Shown here piece by piece: positions 46,825-56,029 of a stretch of 64,000 bases of DNA. The position numbers and the translations under genes were made by a program. How positions within the stretch are numbered: position 1 is the first letter of the stretch; the number at the start of each line of letters is the position of its first letter. The DNA comes from Streptomyces flavofungini. GTDB lineage: Bacteria > Actinomycetota > Actinomycetes > Streptomycetales > Streptomycetaceae. The stretch is taken from NCBI RefSeq assembly GCF_030388665.1, contig NZ_CP128846.1, positions 2,520,001-2,584,000 on the forward strand, in the 5' to 3' direction. A model generated the notes under the pieces. That model was not told the DNA's origin and ran no database searches. It saw only the letters and a list, made by a program, of their open reading frames with translations.

Positions 46825-46993
46825 GCTCGAACCTCCCAGCCGCACCCCGTACCTTCGACCGTAGGTCGGTGATGATCAGCCGGACAGAACGCGAGCCGAA
46901 CGCGCCCCCTTCCGCTCCCTCGCTTCACTCCGAGCGCCTGCCCGTAGGGGTGAATCGGGGAGTGGGGGTGGATACACCTCCTGAAGGGGGGAC

Positions 46994-47027
46994 TGTGGAG
47001 CGGCGGACCACCGTCCGCCGCTCCACA
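46994..47027 (-). terminator. 14-bp hairpin terminating the truB transcript
   Basis: A perfect 14-bp stem (46994-47007 with 47014-47027) with a 6-base loop lies 37 bases after the truB stop. No T-run follows, but such strong GC hairpins commonly act as terminators in Streptomyces. Bases 46825-47063 hold no gene. Confidence 0.82.
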
Positions 47028-47063
47028 ACAAGTCCCGCACCGCACAGGCGATCTGCGTGCGGG

Positions 47064-48023
47064 TCAGGAGAAGACGGCGAGGCTCTTCGCCTTGCCCTTC
47101 GACTCCTGCGCGAGGACCAGGAAGCGCCCCTCGGGCCCGAAGACGGCGACAGGTCCGGCGCCCGCGTACTCGTCCGGCATGTCGATCCGCACGCCGTTGG
47201 CGAGCAGCCGCGCCCGCTTCTCGTCGACGTCCCAGCGGGGGAACGCCGCGGTGGCCGCGTCGGCGACCGGCATCACCGTCAGCTCCTCCTGGAGCTGGTC
47301 GAGGGTCTTCGCCGAGTCCAGCTTGTAGGGCCCGACGCGGGTGCGGCGCAGCGCCGTCAGGTGACCGCCGACGCCCACGTCGGCGCCGAGGTCACGGGCG
47401 AGGGCGCGGATGTACGTACCGGAGGAGCAGACGACGGACACGACCAGGTCCAGGACGGGGGTGCCGTCCTCGGCGACCGCGTCCCGGATGTCGTACACCT
47501 GGAAGGAGGAGACCGTGACCGGGCGGGCCGGGATCTCGAAGTCCTCGCCCTGGCGGGCGCGCGCGTACGACCGCTTGCCGTCGATCTTGATGGCGCTGAC
47601 CTTCGACGGGACCTGCATGATGTCGCCGGACAGCTTGGCGATGCCCGCATCGACGGCGTCGCGCTTGACGCCGGAGGCGTCCGCGGACGAGGTGATCTCG
47701 CCCTCCGCGTCGTCCGTGACCGTGGACTGGCCGAGGCGGATCGTGCCGAGATACTCCTTCTCGGTGAGCGCCAGGTGGCCGAGCAGCTTCGTGGCCCGCT
47801 CGACGCCGAGCACGAGGACGCCCGTCGCCATCGGGTCGAGGGTGCCCGCGTGCCCGACGCGGCGGGTCTTCGCGATGCCCCGCATCTTGGCGACCACGTC
47901 GTGCGAAGTGAAGCCGGACGGCTTGTCGACGATGACAAGTCCCTCCCGTCTCCCACCGCCGCCCTTGCCCGAGAGCGCTGCGCGCTCGCCCCCGTCTTCT
48001 TGCGTGGTGCTGCGCTTGGTCAT
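47064..48023 (-). CDS. truB: tRNA pseudouridine-55 synthase
   Basis: Modifies U55 in the T-loop of tRNAs. The 319-residue protein has the catalytic GHAGTLDPMATG motif (Asp63), then TKLLGHLALTEKEY, VPSKVSAIKIDGKRSYARAR (in part), CSSGTYIRALARDLG, and a C-terminal PUA-like domain. A 30-residue charged Gly/Arg-rich N-terminal extension precedes the core. The ATG at 48023 overlaps the rbfA stop (TAATG), indicating coupling. Conserved truB position in the infB-rbfA cluster supports the call. Confidence 0.96.
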   Translation of the reverse strand: MTKRSTTQEDGGERAALSGKGGGGRREGLVIVDKPSGFTSHDVVAKMRGIAKTRRVGHAGTLDPMATGVLVLGVERATKLLGHLALTEKEYLGTIRLGQSTVTDDAEGEITSSADASGVKRDAVDAGIAKLSGDIMQVPSKVSAIKIDGKRSYARARQGEDFEIPARPVTVSSFQVYDIRDAVAEDGTPVLDLVVSVVCSSGTYIRALARDLGADVGVGGHLTALRRTRVGPYKLDSAKTLDQLQEELTVMPVADAATAAFPRWDVDEKRARLLANGVRIDMPDEYAGAGPVAVFGPEGRFLVLAQESKGKAKSLAVFS

Positions 48024-48499
48024 TACGAGGCGTCGCCGTCCTTGTCGGCGCTGCCGTCCGCGGCGTCCTCGGTGTCGTCCTCCGGCTTGCGGTACGGGTC
48101 GGCGCCGCCCGCGAACTCGGCGCCCGCGGAGGCCTCGCGGACCTTCGCGTCCGAGGCGCGTGCCCGGTCGAGGAGGTCCTCGATGGCCCGGGCGTTGTCC
48201 GGGAGGGCGTCGGCCACGAAGGTCAGCGTCGGCGTGAACTTCACGCCCGCCGCCCGGCCGACCTCGGAGCGGAGCACGCCCTTGGCGCTCTCCAGGCCCG
48301 CGGCGGCGGCCGCGCGCTCCTCGTCGTCCCCGTAGACCGTGTAGAAGACGGTCGCCTCCCGCAGGTCACCCGTGACCCGGGTGTCCGTGATGGTGACATG
48401 CGAGCCGAGCCGCGGGTCCTTGATCCCGCGCTGCAGCTTCTGGGCCACCACCTCTCGGATGAGGTCCGCCAGCCTCTTCGCCCGCGCGTTGTCGGCCAC
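48023..48499 (-). CDS. rbfA: Ribosome-binding factor A
   Basis: 30S maturation factor with a KH-like fold. The 158-residue protein shows ARAKRLADLIREVVAQKLQR, VTITDTRVTGDLREATVFYT and SAKGVLRSEVGRAAGVKFTP (each in part), the family's core of about 110 residues, followed by an acidic, disordered tail of about 40 residues rich in Asp, Glu and Ala. The start is GTG at 48499. It is coupled to truB and lies 48 bases downstream of the DUF503 gene. Confidence 0.95.
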   Translation of the reverse strand: MADNARAKRLADLIREVVAQKLQRGIKDPRLGSHVTITDTRVTGDLREATVFYTVYGDDEERAAAAAGLESAKGVLRSEVGRAAGVKFTPTLTFVADALPDNARAIEDLLDRARASDAKVREASAGAEFAGGADPYRKPEDDTEDAADGSADKDGDAS

Positions 48500-48547
48500 T
48501 GCTCCGTCTCCTTCTGTGCTGTGCTCGTCGCTGGTCGTTCAGGTCGT

Positions 48548-48844
48548 TCAAGCGTCGTCGTCACCGTGGAAGCGCCGCCGTACGGACAGCAGCTCCACTT
48601 CGGGCCGGGCGGCGACGAGCCGCTCGCACCGGTCCAGTACGTCCGTGATGTGCCCCGCGTCCCCGGAGACCAGCGCCAGGCCGATCTCGCTCCTGCGGTG
48701 CAGTTCCTGGTGGCCGACCTCCGCCACGCTCACCGCGTACTTCCGCTGGAGCTCCGCCACGATCGGGCGGACGAGGGAGCGCTTCTCCTTCAGCGAATGT
48801 ACGTCGCCGAGGAGCAGGTCGAAGGACAGAGTCCCCACATACAT
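48548..48844 (-). CDS. DUF503 family protein
   Basis: Encodes 98 residues: MYVGTLSFDLLLGDVHSLKE, KRSLVRPIVAELQRKYAVSV, VGHQELHRRSEIGLALVSGD, and a C-terminal strand ELLSVRRRFHG. This is the full length and motif pattern of DUF503 (YlxP-like), a small alpha/beta protein widely encoded near infB and rbfA and suspected to act in ribosome assembly or RNA binding. I use ATG at 48844; the frame is open for another 20 codons without coding quality. The ribosome site is weak. Its cotranscription with rbfA is likely. Confidence 0.9.
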   Translation of the reverse strand: MYVGTLSFDLLLGDVHSLKEKRSLVRPIVAELQRKYAVSVAEVGHQELHRRSEIGLALVSGDAGHITDVLDRCERLVAARPEVELLSVRRRFHGDDDA

Positions 48845-48976
48845 ATGTGTCCCGGATAACCCGCCGGTGCGGGATCGCGCCCTGCGCACGGTTGGCAGGG
48901 TCACCAGAACCGTACAACGCGGGCCGGGGCTAGCTCGACGGAGTTTCGCCCCCGCCGCCCCTACCCGTCCCGTACC

Positions 48977-49109
48977 TGGGGCTCCGCCCCAGACCCCTCA
49001 AACGCCGGAGGGGCTATAAATCTCGCCGGTGCGGCAAGGTTTCAGCCCGTCCGGCGTTTGAGGACGAGGCGCGGAGCGCCGAAAGCGGGGGAAAGGGGGC
49101 GCAGCCCCC
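48977..49109. repeat. Streptomyces-type intergenic palindromic element, copy 1
   Basis: Built of TGGGGCTCCGCCCCA (48977-48991), a 13-bp inverted repeat CCTCAAACGCCGG (48997-49009) with CCGGCGTTTGAGG (49051-49063), GACGAGGCGCGGAGCGCC (49064-49080) and GGGGGCGCAGCCCCC (49095-49109). A related element lies at 56971-57062. Such elements recur in Streptomyces intergenic DNA. Bases 48845-49164 contain no gene. Confidence 0.85.
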
Positions 49110-49117
49110 ATGAGAAG

Positions 49118-49154
49118 CGGGGGCTGCCCAGGGGAACACCCCGGGCAGCCCCCG
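49118..49154 (-). terminator. Strong terminator hairpin of infB
   Basis: Twelve paired bases (49118-49129 with 49143-49154) with a further inner GGGG/CCCC pair, starting 11 bases after the infB stop on the minus strand. The stem is among the strongest in the window. It stops the nusA-infB operon before DUF503. Confidence 0.88.
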
Positions 49155-49164
49155 TCCGCAAACG

Positions 49165-52100
49165 CTAGGCCCGCGGCTTCTCGCGCATCTCGTACGTCGC
49201 GATGACGTCGTCCACCTTGATGTCGTTGAAGTTGCCGAGGTTGATACCGCCCTCGAACCCTTCGCGGATCTCGGTGACGTCGTCCTTGAAGCGACGCAGG
49301 CCCTCGATGTTGAGGTTCTCCGCGATGACCTTGCCGTCGCGGAGCAGTCGGGCCTTGGTGTTGCGCTTGACCTCGCCGGAGCGGATGAGCACACCCGCGA
49401 TGTTGCCCAGCTTGGACGAGCGGAAGACCTCGCGGATCTCCGCCGTGCCGAGCTCGACCTCTTCGTACTCCGGCTTGAGCATGCCCTTGAGGGCCGCCTC
49501 GATCTCCTCGATGGCCTGGTAGATCACCGAGTAGTAGCGGACGTCGACGCCCTCGCGCTCCGCCATCTGCGCGGCACGTCCTGCCGCGCGGACGTTGAAG
49601 CCGATGACGATGGCGTCGGAGCCCATGGCCAGGTCGATGTCCGACTCGGTGACCGCACCCACGCCGCGGTGCAGCACGCGGATGTCGACCTCCTCGCCGA
49701 CGTCCAGCTGGAGCAGGGAGGACTCCAGGGCCTCGACGGAACCAGAAGCGTCACCCTTGATGATGAGGTTGAGCTGCTGGATCTCGCCGGCCTTGAGCAC
49801 CTTGTCCAGGTCCTCGAGCGAGACACGGCGGACGCGCTTGGCGAACGCGGCGTTGCGCTCGCGGGCGGCGCGCTTCTCGGCGATCTGACGGGCCGTACGG
49901 TCCTCGTCGACGACCAGGAAGTTGTCGCCCGCGCCCGGGACGTTGGTGAGACCCAGGACGAGGACCGGGGTCGAGGGACCCGCCTCTTCCACGGTCTCGC
50001 CCTTGTCGTCGAGCATCGCGCGGACTCGGCCGTACGCGTCGCCGGCGACCATCGTGTCACCGACGCGCAGCGTGCCGCGCTGGACCAGGACGGTCGCGAC
50101 GGCGCCGCGGCCCTTGTCCAGGTGCGCCTCGATCGCGATGCCCTGCGCGTCCTGCTCCGGGTTGGCCCGCAGGTCGAGCGAGGCGTCGGCGGTGAGGACG
50201 ACGGCCTCCAGCAGGGAGTCGATGTTGAGACCCTGCTTGGCGGAGATGTCGACGAACATCGTGTCGCCGCCGTACTCCTCGGCCACCAGACCGAACTCGG
50301 TCAGCTGACCGCGCACCTTGGTCGGGTCCGCGCCCTCGACGTCGATCTTGTTGACCGCGACCACGATCGGCACGTCGGCCGCCTTGGCGTGATTCAGCGC
50401 CTCGATCGTCTGGGGCATCACACCGTCGTTGGCCGCGACCACGAGGATCGCGATGTCGGTGGACTTGGCACCACGGGCACGCATGGCGGTGAACGCCTCG
50501 TGACCCGGGGTGTCGATGAAGGTGATCGCGCGGTCTTCGCCGTTGACCTCGGTGGCGACCTGGTACGCACCGATGTGCTGCGTGATGCCGCCCGCCTCGC
50601 CCGCGATGACGTTCGTCTTGCGGATGGCGTCGAGCAGTCGGGTCTTGCCGTGGTCGACGTGGCCCATGACGGTCACGACCGGCGGGCGGGACATGAGCGC
50701 CTCTTCGCCGCCCTCGTCCTCGCCGAACTCGATGGAGAACGACTCGAGCAGCTCGCGGTCCTCCTCCTCGGGGCTGACGATCTGAACGGTGTAGTTCATC
50801 TCGTCGCCGAGGAGCTGCAGCGTCTCGTCGGAGACGGACTGCGTGGCCGTGACCATCTCGCCGAGGTTCATCATCACCGCGACGAGCGACGCCGGGTTGG
50901 CGTTGATCTTCTCGGCGAAGTCGGTGAGGGAGGCACCACGCGACAGGCGAACGGTCTCGCCGTTGCCGCGCGGCAGCATCACGCCGCCGACCGACGGGGC
51001 CTGCATGGCCTCGTACTCCTGGCGCCTCTGCCGCTTCGACTTGCGACCGCGCCGCGCCGGACCGCCGGGACGGCCGAAGGCGCCCTGCGTGCCACCGCGG
51101 CCACCCGGACCACCGGGACGGCCACCGAAGCCGGGACGACCGCCGAAGCCGCCGCCACCACCGGGACGACCGGCACCGCCGCCACCGGGACCACCCGGAC
51201 GACCGGCGAAGCCACCGCCGCCACCGCCCGGACCACCGGGACGACCGGCGAAGCCGGGACGGCCGCCGCCGCCACCGGGACGACCGCCGCCACCGGGGCC
51301 ACGGCCACCGCCGGGGCCACCACCGGGACGCGGGCCCGCGGCGGGACGCTGCGGCATCATGCCCGGGTTGGGACGGTTGCCGCCGGGGCCGCCGCCCGGA
51401 CGCGGCGCCTGCGGGCGCGGCATTCCGGCCGGGGACGGACGAGCGCCGCCCTGACCCTGCGGACGGGGACCACCCTGGCCGCCGCCCTGGCCCTGGCCCT
51501 GCGGGCGCGGGCCGCCGGGGGCACCCTGGCCACCGGGGCGCGGGGCGCCGCCCGGACGGGGCGCCTGCGGGCGCGCCATGCCGGTGGAGCCACCAGAGGT
51601 GAAGGGGTTGTTGCCCGGGCGCGGACCGGCCGGACGGCCGCCCGGACGCGGGGCGCCACCCTGGCCGCCGGGGCGCGGGGCGCCCTGACGGTCACCGCGG
51701 TCGCCGCCGCGCTGACCCTGACCCTGGCCCTGCCCCTGGCCGGGCGCCGGACGGGCGCCGGGCTTCGGGGCGCCGGGGCGGGCGCCGGGACGCGGGCCCG
51801 CCGGGGCCGAGGTGCCGGAGGCACCCGAGGACGCCGCGGGGGCGGCCGGGGGTGCGGTGAACTCGGGCGCGGCCGGAGCCGGAGCCGCCGGGGCGGGCTT
51901 CGGCGTCGCGGGCTTGGGCGCGACCGGACCCGGGCGGGGGCCCGGAGCGGGCGCCGCGGCGGGCTTGTCGGCAGCGGCCGGCTTGGGCGCCGGCGGCTTG
52001 GGCGCGGCCGGCTTGGCGGCCTGCGCGGGAGAGGGTGCCGACGGGCTCGCCGGCTTGGGGGCGGCCGCCTTGCGGGGCGCCCCGGGCTTGGCAGCGGGCT

Positions 52101-52269
52101 TGCCGTTGCCGCCCTGCTGCAATGCGTCAGTCAGTTTGCGTACTACGGGCGCCTCGATCGTCGAGGACGCCGAACGTACGAATTCACCGAGTTCTTGGAG
52201 CTTGGCCATGACGACCTTGCTCTCCACGCCGAACTCCTTGGCGAGTTCGTATACCCGGACCTTAGCCAC
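49165..52269 (-). CDS. infB: Translation initiation factor IF-2
   Basis: GTPase that brings initiator tRNA to the 30S subunit. The 1034-residue protein has the N-terminal winged fold ([21 protein letters not shown] start at 52269 with AAAGGAGCG upstream), then a 350-residue Pro/Ala- and Gly/Arg-rich linker with long GGGGRPG-type runs, then the G domain with GHVDHGKT (about residue 535), [20 protein letters not shown] and SAK motifs, and the EF-Tu-like domains II, III and C1/C2. Length is in the range for Streptomyces IF-2, the excess being the low-complexity linker. It lies downstream of ylxR in the nusA operon. Confidence 0.97.
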   Translation of the reverse strand: MAKVRVYELAKEFGVESKVVMAKLQELGEFVRSASSTIEAPVVRKLTDALQQGGNGKPAAKPGAPRKAAAPKPASPSAPSPAQAAKPAAPKPPAPKPAAADKPAAAPAPGPRPGPVAPKPATPKPAPAAPAPAAPEFTAPPAAPAASSGASGTSAPAGPRPGARPGAPKPGARPAPGQGQGQGQGQRGGDRGDRQGAPRPGGQGGAPRPGGRPAGPRPGNNPFTSGGSTGMARPQAPRPGGAPRPGGQGAPGGPRPQGQGQGGGQGGPRPQGQGGARPSPAGMPRPQAPRPGGGPGGNRPNPGMMPQRPAAGPRPGGGPGGGRGPGGGGRPGGGGGRPGFAGRPGGPGGGGGGFAGRPGGPGGGGAGRPGGGGGFGGRPGFGGRPGGPGGRGGTQGAFGRPGGPARRGRKSKRQRRQEYEAMQAPSVGGVMLPRGNGETVRLSRGASLTDFAEKINANPASLVAVMMNLGEMVTATQSVSDETLQLLGDEMNYTVQIVSPEEEDRELLESFSIEFGEDEGGEEALMSRPPVVTVMGHVDHGKTRLLDAIRKTNVIAGEAGGITQHIGAYQVATEVNGEDRAITFIDTPGHEAFTAMRARGAKSTDIAILVVAANDGVMPQTIEALNHAKAADVPIVVAVNKIDVEGADPTKVRGQLTEFGLVAEEYGGDTMFVDISAKQGLNIDSLLEAVVLTADASLDLRANPEQDAQGIAIEAHLDKGRGAVATVLVQRGTLRVGDTMVAGDAYGRVRAMLDDKGETVEEAGPSTPVLVLGLTNVPGAGDNFLVVDEDRTARQIAEKRAARERNAAFAKRVRRVSLEDLDKVLKAGEIQQLNLIIKGDASGSVEALESSLLQLDVGEEVDIRVLHRGVGAVTESDIDLAMGSDAIVIGFNVRAAGRAAQMAEREGVDVRYYSVIYQAIEEIEAALKGMLKPEYEEVELGTAEIREVFRSSKLGNIAGVLIRSGEVKRNTKARLLRDGKVIAENLNIEGLRRFKDDVTEIREGFEGGINLGNFNDIKVDDVIATYEMREKPRA

Positions 52270-52319
52270 TTCGCTCCTTTTAGGTCCGGGTTACGCCGGA
52301 CCGTCGCTACTTCATGGGC

Positions 52320-52352
52320 GTACTCATCGCGTACTCATCGAGTGCTCATCGC
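52320..52352. repeat. Three 11-bp tandem repeats upstream of infB
   Basis: GTACTCATCGC, GTACTCATCGA and GTGCTCATCGC occur back to back at 52320-52352. A 7-bp stem (52283-52289 with 52296-52302) lies between this repeat and the infB ribosome site. The 145-base ylxR-infB spacer otherwise holds nothing recognisable. Confidence 0.75.
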
Positions 52353-52414
52353 AATCTCGACCTACTTCCAACTCGCGAGGTACCAGGGCCGCACGGGGAT
52401 CCGCGCGGCACGTC

Positions 52415-52714
52415 TTACGGTGTTGCCTCCTGGGCAACGGTCTCGGCTGCCTCGACATTCCGGCGCAGTTCCGCGGTGTCGAGCGGTCCCTGGACCCGGA
52501 AGGCCCGCGGGAACGCCCGGCGGCGGAGCGCCAGCTCGAAACAGACCAGGGCGGGGTGTACGTACGCACCCCGGCCGGGCAGCGTACCGCTTGGATCGGG
52601 GACGCAAGAGCCCTCGATCGCCACGATGCGCAGCAGCTCATTCTTGGCCGCTCGCTCCCGGCACCCCACACAGGTGCGCTCAGGGCATGCTCGGGCATGC
52701 GTCCGGCCAGACAC
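52415..52714 (-). CDS. ylxR: YlxR family RNA-binding protein (DUF448)
   Basis: Encodes 99 residues. Contains CPERTCVGCRERAAKNELLR, the YlxR signature with Cys-x-x-Cys-like residues, and SGTLPGRGAYVHPALVCFEL. Bacterial YlxR lies between nusA and infB; its homologues bind RNA or DNA and have been tied to ribosome and RNase P function. The GTG at 52714 starts the family N-terminus. Position between nusA and infB is the standard one, with 98 bases to nusA. Confidence 0.92.
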   Translation of the reverse strand: MSGRTHARACPERTCVGCRERAAKNELLRIVAIEGSCVPDPSGTLPGRGAYVHPALVCFELALRRRAFPRAFRVQGPLDTAELRRNVEAAETVAQEATP

Positions 52715-52812
52715 GCTTAAGTCTACCTCCCCGCACCGACCTCACCCCTATGGGGCAAGAATCGAACGGATGTTGTCTTGATCAGTTCGGGAAACCGGGG
52801 AGCCCGAGGTGA

Positions 52813-53817
52813 TCAGCCCTCGGAGTCCCGCGCCCCGTGCTCGGGCTCGGTGTCCGGCCGGATGTCGATGCGCCAGCCGGTGAGGCGGGCGGCGAGGCGG
52901 GCGTTCTGGCCCTCCTTGCCGATCGCCAGCGAGAGCTGGTAGTCCGGCACGGTCACCCGGGCGGAGCGGGCGGCGAGATCGACGATCTCGACCTTGCTGA
53001 CGCGGGCCGGGGACAGCGCGTGGGCCACCATCTCGCCCGGGTCGTCCGACCAGTCCACGATGTCGATCTTCTCGCCGTTGAGCTCGCCCATGACGTTGCG
53101 CACCCGGCTGCCCATCGGGCCGATGCAGGCGCCCTTGGCGTTCAGGCCCGAGCGGGTCGAGCGGACCGCGATCTTGGTGCGGTGGCCGGCCTCGCGCGCG
53201 ATCGCGGCGATCTCCACGGACCCGTCGGCGATCTCCGGGACCTCGAGCGCGAACAGCTTCTTGACCAGGTTCGGATGGGTGCGCGAGAGCGTCACGGACG
53301 GGCCGCGCACGCCCTTGGCGACCCGCACCACATAGCTGCGCAGCCGCATGCCGTGCGGGTACTCCTCGCCCGGCACCTGCTCCTGCACGGGCAGGATGGC
53401 CTCCAGCTTGCCGATGTCGACAAGGACGTTCTTCGGGTCGCGGCCCTGCTGGACGACACCGGTGACGATGTCGCCCTCGCGGCCCGCGTACTCGCCGAGG
53501 GTCGCGTCGTCCTCCGCGTCGCGCAGCCGCTGCAGGATGACCTGCTTGGCGGTGGTGGCGGCGATGCGGCCGAAATCGGACGGGGTGTCGTCGAACTCGC
53601 GGGGCTCCTGGCCCTCGTCGAGATCTTCGGGGTCCTCCTTCGCCCAGACCGTCACGTGCCCGCTGTCGCGGTCGAGCTTCACGCGCGCGTGGCGGCGGCT
53701 TCCCTCGGTGCGGTGGTAGGCGATGAGGAGGGCCGACTCGATCGCCTCGACCAGCAGGTCGAAGGAGATCTCCTTCTCCCGCACCAGACCTCGCAGGGCA
53801 CTCATGTCGATGTCCAC
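52813..53817 (-). CDS. nusA: Transcription termination/antitermination protein NusA
   Basis: Binds RNA polymerase and modulates pausing, termination and rRNA antitermination. The 334-residue protein has the N-terminal RNA polymerase-binding domain ([20 protein letters not shown]), an S1 domain ([20 protein letters not shown]) and two KH domains ([40 protein letters not shown]). As in other actinobacteria, it lacks the acidic C-terminal repeats of E. coli NusA. GTG start at 53817, immediately after rimP, makes a tight operon. Confidence 0.97.
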   Translation of the reverse strand: MDIDMSALRGLVREKEISFDLLVEAIESALLIAYHRTEGSRRHARVKLDRDSGHVTVWAKEDPEDLDEGQEPREFDDTPSDFGRIAATTAKQVILQRLRDAEDDATLGEYAGREGDIVTGVVQQGRDPKNVLVDIGKLEAILPVQEQVPGEEYPHGMRLRSYVVRVAKGVRGPSVTLSRTHPNLVKKLFALEVPEIADGSVEIAAIAREAGHRTKIAVRSTRSGLNAKGACIGPMGSRVRNVMGELNGEKIDIVDWSDDPGEMVAHALSPARVSKVEIVDLAARSARVTVPDYQLSLAIGKEGQNARLAARLTGWRIDIRPDTEPEHGARDSEG

Positions 53818-53819
53818 GG

Positions 53820-54368
53820 CTACGCCTCCTCCTCTTCCTTCACGTTCTTCTCGTCGTCGTTGTCGGTGCCGCCGCCGGCGGCGCCGTCTGCGGACTTGCG
53901 GTTGAACTCCACCTCGACGCGCGCCTTGGCGATCTCCGCGAAGGCGAGCCTGCGGGCGGTGGGCTTGCGGCCCTTGACTCCGGGCACTTCGAGGTCCACG
54001 CCCTCGTCGTCGACCTTCAGGATCCGCGCGGTCAGCTCGCCGCCCTCGGTGAGCTGGAACTTCGCGAGGCGTCCGACGGCGCGTACGTAGTGGCGCTGTT
54101 CCTTCAGGGGGCGCTCGGCGCCCGGGGAGCCGACCTCCAGCGTGTACTCGCCGTCGCCCATCGCGTCCGACTCGTCGAGCTTCGCGGAGAATTCGCGGCT
54201 GAGCTCGGCGATGCGGTCCAGATCCACGCCGTCGTCGGAGTCGACGACGACTCGCAGCACCCGCTTGCGTCCGACCGAGGCCACTTCGATCTCTTCGAGA
54301 TCCAGTTCCTTCGAGCTGACGAGCGGTTCCAGCAGTTCTCGCAGCCTCTCGCTCTGGGTGGTGCTCAT
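53820..54368 (-). CDS. rimP: Ribosome maturation factor RimP
   Basis: 30S assembly factor. The 182-residue protein has the N-terminal domain with [20 protein letters not shown] and [19 protein letters not shown], the hinge [16 protein letters not shown], and a C-terminal SH3-like domain with [19 protein letters not shown], ending in an acidic Gly-rich tail. It starts the rimP-nusA-ylxR-infB operon; the ATG is at 54368 and nusA begins two bases after the stop. Confidence 0.95.
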   Translation of the reverse strand: MSTTQSERLRELLEPLVSSKELDLEEIEVASVGRKRVLRVVVDSDDGVDLDRIAELSREFSAKLDESDAMGDGEYTLEVGSPGAERPLKEQRHYVRAVGRLAKFQLTEGGELTARILKVDDEGVDLEVPGVKGRKPTARRLAFAEIAKARVEVEFNRKSADGAAGGGTDNDDEKNVKEEEEA

Positions 54369-54665
54369 CCGGGTGACTCCTCGGCCGCGTGTGCTGTTGT
54401 GGGATCGTCGCGTGTCAGGTCAAAGGGTATCCGGTCGCGGAGGGTGTTGCCGTCCACCGCCGGGGCCGCGCCCGCCCCGGTACGAGCCGATCGCGCGTAC
54501 GAGGACAGGGCGCAGGTACGGTGATCACCGGGCCCACGCCCGCGTCCCGCCGTCCCCCGAGGGCTCCGCCCTCCCCGCACCCCGCACTCCCGCACGCACT
54601 CCCGCGCTCCTGTCCGCACCACTTCACCCCCGCCCTCCCTGCCCTAGCGGCCAACCTTTCCGAGG
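54369..54665. other. Divergent intergenic region, rimP and lipoprotein genes
   Basis: About 297 bases with no gene. It must hold promoters for both strands, but I found no convincing -35/-10 pair. A 10-base palindrome GGTGATCACC is present near 54519-54530. Confidence 0.35.
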
Positions 54666-55226
54666 ATGTCTGCCGTGCCGTCGTATCTCACCCCTTCGTG
54701 GACCCGCCCCGGCCCGCGCCGGAGGAGCCTGCTGACCGGGGCCGCCGCCGCGGCGGGCACCACGCTGCTCGCCGGGTGCTCCGGTTCCGGCGACTCCTCC
54801 GGCGACGGACGCCCGTCCGCCGACGACCGGCTGCGTGCCCGTGCCGCGCGGGACAGCGCCGGACTGCTGCGGCAGTACGACGCCGTGCTCGCCGCGCACG
54901 CTCCGCTGGCGGGGCGGCTGCGGCCGCTGCGGGCGGAGGTGGCGCGGCACGAGCAGGCGTTCGCCGCGGACCGTGCCGCCGAGCCCGCGAGGACCCCCGG
55001 ATCCGCCGAGTCCCCCAAGGCCTCGAAGTCCGCGGCGCCCGCCCCGGTGGCCGTCCCGGACGGTGAGCGGGACGCCCTGCGGTTCCTGGCCACGGCGGAG
55101 CGGGAACTGTCCCGGCGGCGCGGCGAGCAGCTCCTGGACGCGCCCGACGAACTGGCCCGGCTGCTCGCGTCCGTCGCGGCGGCGGGCGCCGCGCACGCGT
55201 ACCTGCTGACGGAGGACGACAAGTGA
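54666..55226 (+). CDS. Lipoprotein with twin-arginine-type signal
   Basis: Encodes 186 residues. The signal peptide has RRRSLLTGAAAAAGTTLLAGC, with arginines before the hydrophobic core and a lipobox LAGC (cysteine at about residue 38), so a TAT-exported lipoprotein is plausible. The mature part is helical with Arg/Ala-rich segments (LRQYDAVLAAHAPLAGRLRP, RFLATAERELSRRRGEQLLD), and no catalytic motif. Its stop overlaps the next start as GTGA, so it is coupled with the ferritin-like protein. Together they form a conserved pair next to rimP; function unknown. Confidence 0.83.
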   Translation: MSAVPSYLTPSWTRPGPRRRSLLTGAAAAAGTTLLAGCSGSGDSSGDGRPSADDRLRARAARDSAGLLRQYDAVLAAHAPLAGRLRPLRAEVARHEQAFAADRAAEPARTPGSAESPKASKSAAPAPVAVPDGERDALRFLATAERELSRRRGEQLLDAPDELARLLASVAAAGAAHAYLLTEDDK

Positions 55227-55801
55227 GCCGAGAGAGCCGCGCGGACGCGGTCAGAAGAGACACGGTCACAAGAGCGGACGCAAGAGCGGACGGAAGTGCA
55301 GGCGGGAACCCGGACGGGAATCCGGACGGAAAGGCGAAGGGGAAGCCGGAGCTGAAGGCCCTGCAGGCGGCGCTGCGGGCCGAGCACGCGGCCGTCTACG
55401 GCTACGGCGTCGTCGGCGGCCGCATCGGCGACGAGCGGCGGGCCGAGGCGCGCACGGCGTACGACGCGCATCGTGCCCGCCGGGACGAGCTCCGGCGCGC
55501 GGTACGTGGCCTGGGCGACGAGCCCGAGCCTTCCGCGGCGGCGTACGCCCTGCCGTTCCCGGTGCCCGACTCGGCGGCGGCCGCACGCCTCGCGGCCGAG
55601 CTCGAGGAGCGGGTCGCCGCCGTCTACTCCGATCTGGTCCGGGCCGCCGAGGGCGCCCGCCGCGGCACCGCGGCCGAGTCCCTGCGGGAGGCGGCGGTGC
55701 GGGCGGCGCGCTGGCGGGGCGGGAGCGTAGCCTTCCCTGGGCTCGCGGAGCGGTCCCGGGCGTCGGGAGACGGTGCGGGGTCCGCGTCACCGGGAGCGTG
55801 A
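55223..55801 (+). CDS. DUF4439 ferritin-like domain protein
   Basis: Encodes 192 residues. After a charged, low-complexity N-terminus (about 40 residues with NPDGNPDGKAKGK) there is a four-helix-type core: LQAALRAEHAAVYGYGVVGG, EARTAYDAHRARRDELRRAV, a proline-rich linker and LAAELEERVAAVYSDLVRAA, matching DUF4439 (ferritin-like) patterns. The alternating Glu-x-x-His-like residues could bind metal but I cannot confirm the full set. It is coupled to the preceding lipoprotein gene by GTGA. Possible role in envelope metal or redox handling is inference. Confidence 0.78.
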   Translation: MSRESRADAVRRDTVTRADARADGSAGGNPDGNPDGKAKGKPELKALQAALRAEHAAVYGYGVVGGRIGDERRAEARTAYDAHRARRDELRRAVRGLGDEPEPSAAAYALPFPVPDSAAAARLAAELEERVAAVYSDLVRAAEGARRGTAAESLREAAVRAARWRGGSVAFPGLAERSRASGDGAGSASPGA

Positions 55802-56029
55802 GGCCGCTGGGCCGGGGGCGAGTGCGCTGTCGGGGTGAACGGGGGTCGGGCGTGCGGGCGCTGTGGGCGTGAGCGGGCCTTGGGCCTGGGCTCGGCTCGC
55901 GCTCCGCCGTCGGCGTCGGCCCGGCCGGGGCTCGCACTCGTCACCACGTACGTATGTCCGTCCTCCGGCTGTCCTCCGGCAGTCGGAACACGAACGCCTT
56001 CGGGCGACCGGGAAGGGAACACCTCGCGC

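Noticed and set aside
43348..46872. 1174-codon plus-strand frame opposite the NTPase fusion
   Set aside because: Val/Gly/Arg-rich antisense shadow with no recognisable domain.
49669..52812. 1047-codon plus-strand frame opposite infB
   Set aside because: Contains long Thr/Ala/Gly runs complementary to the IF-2 linker; not a protein-like sequence.
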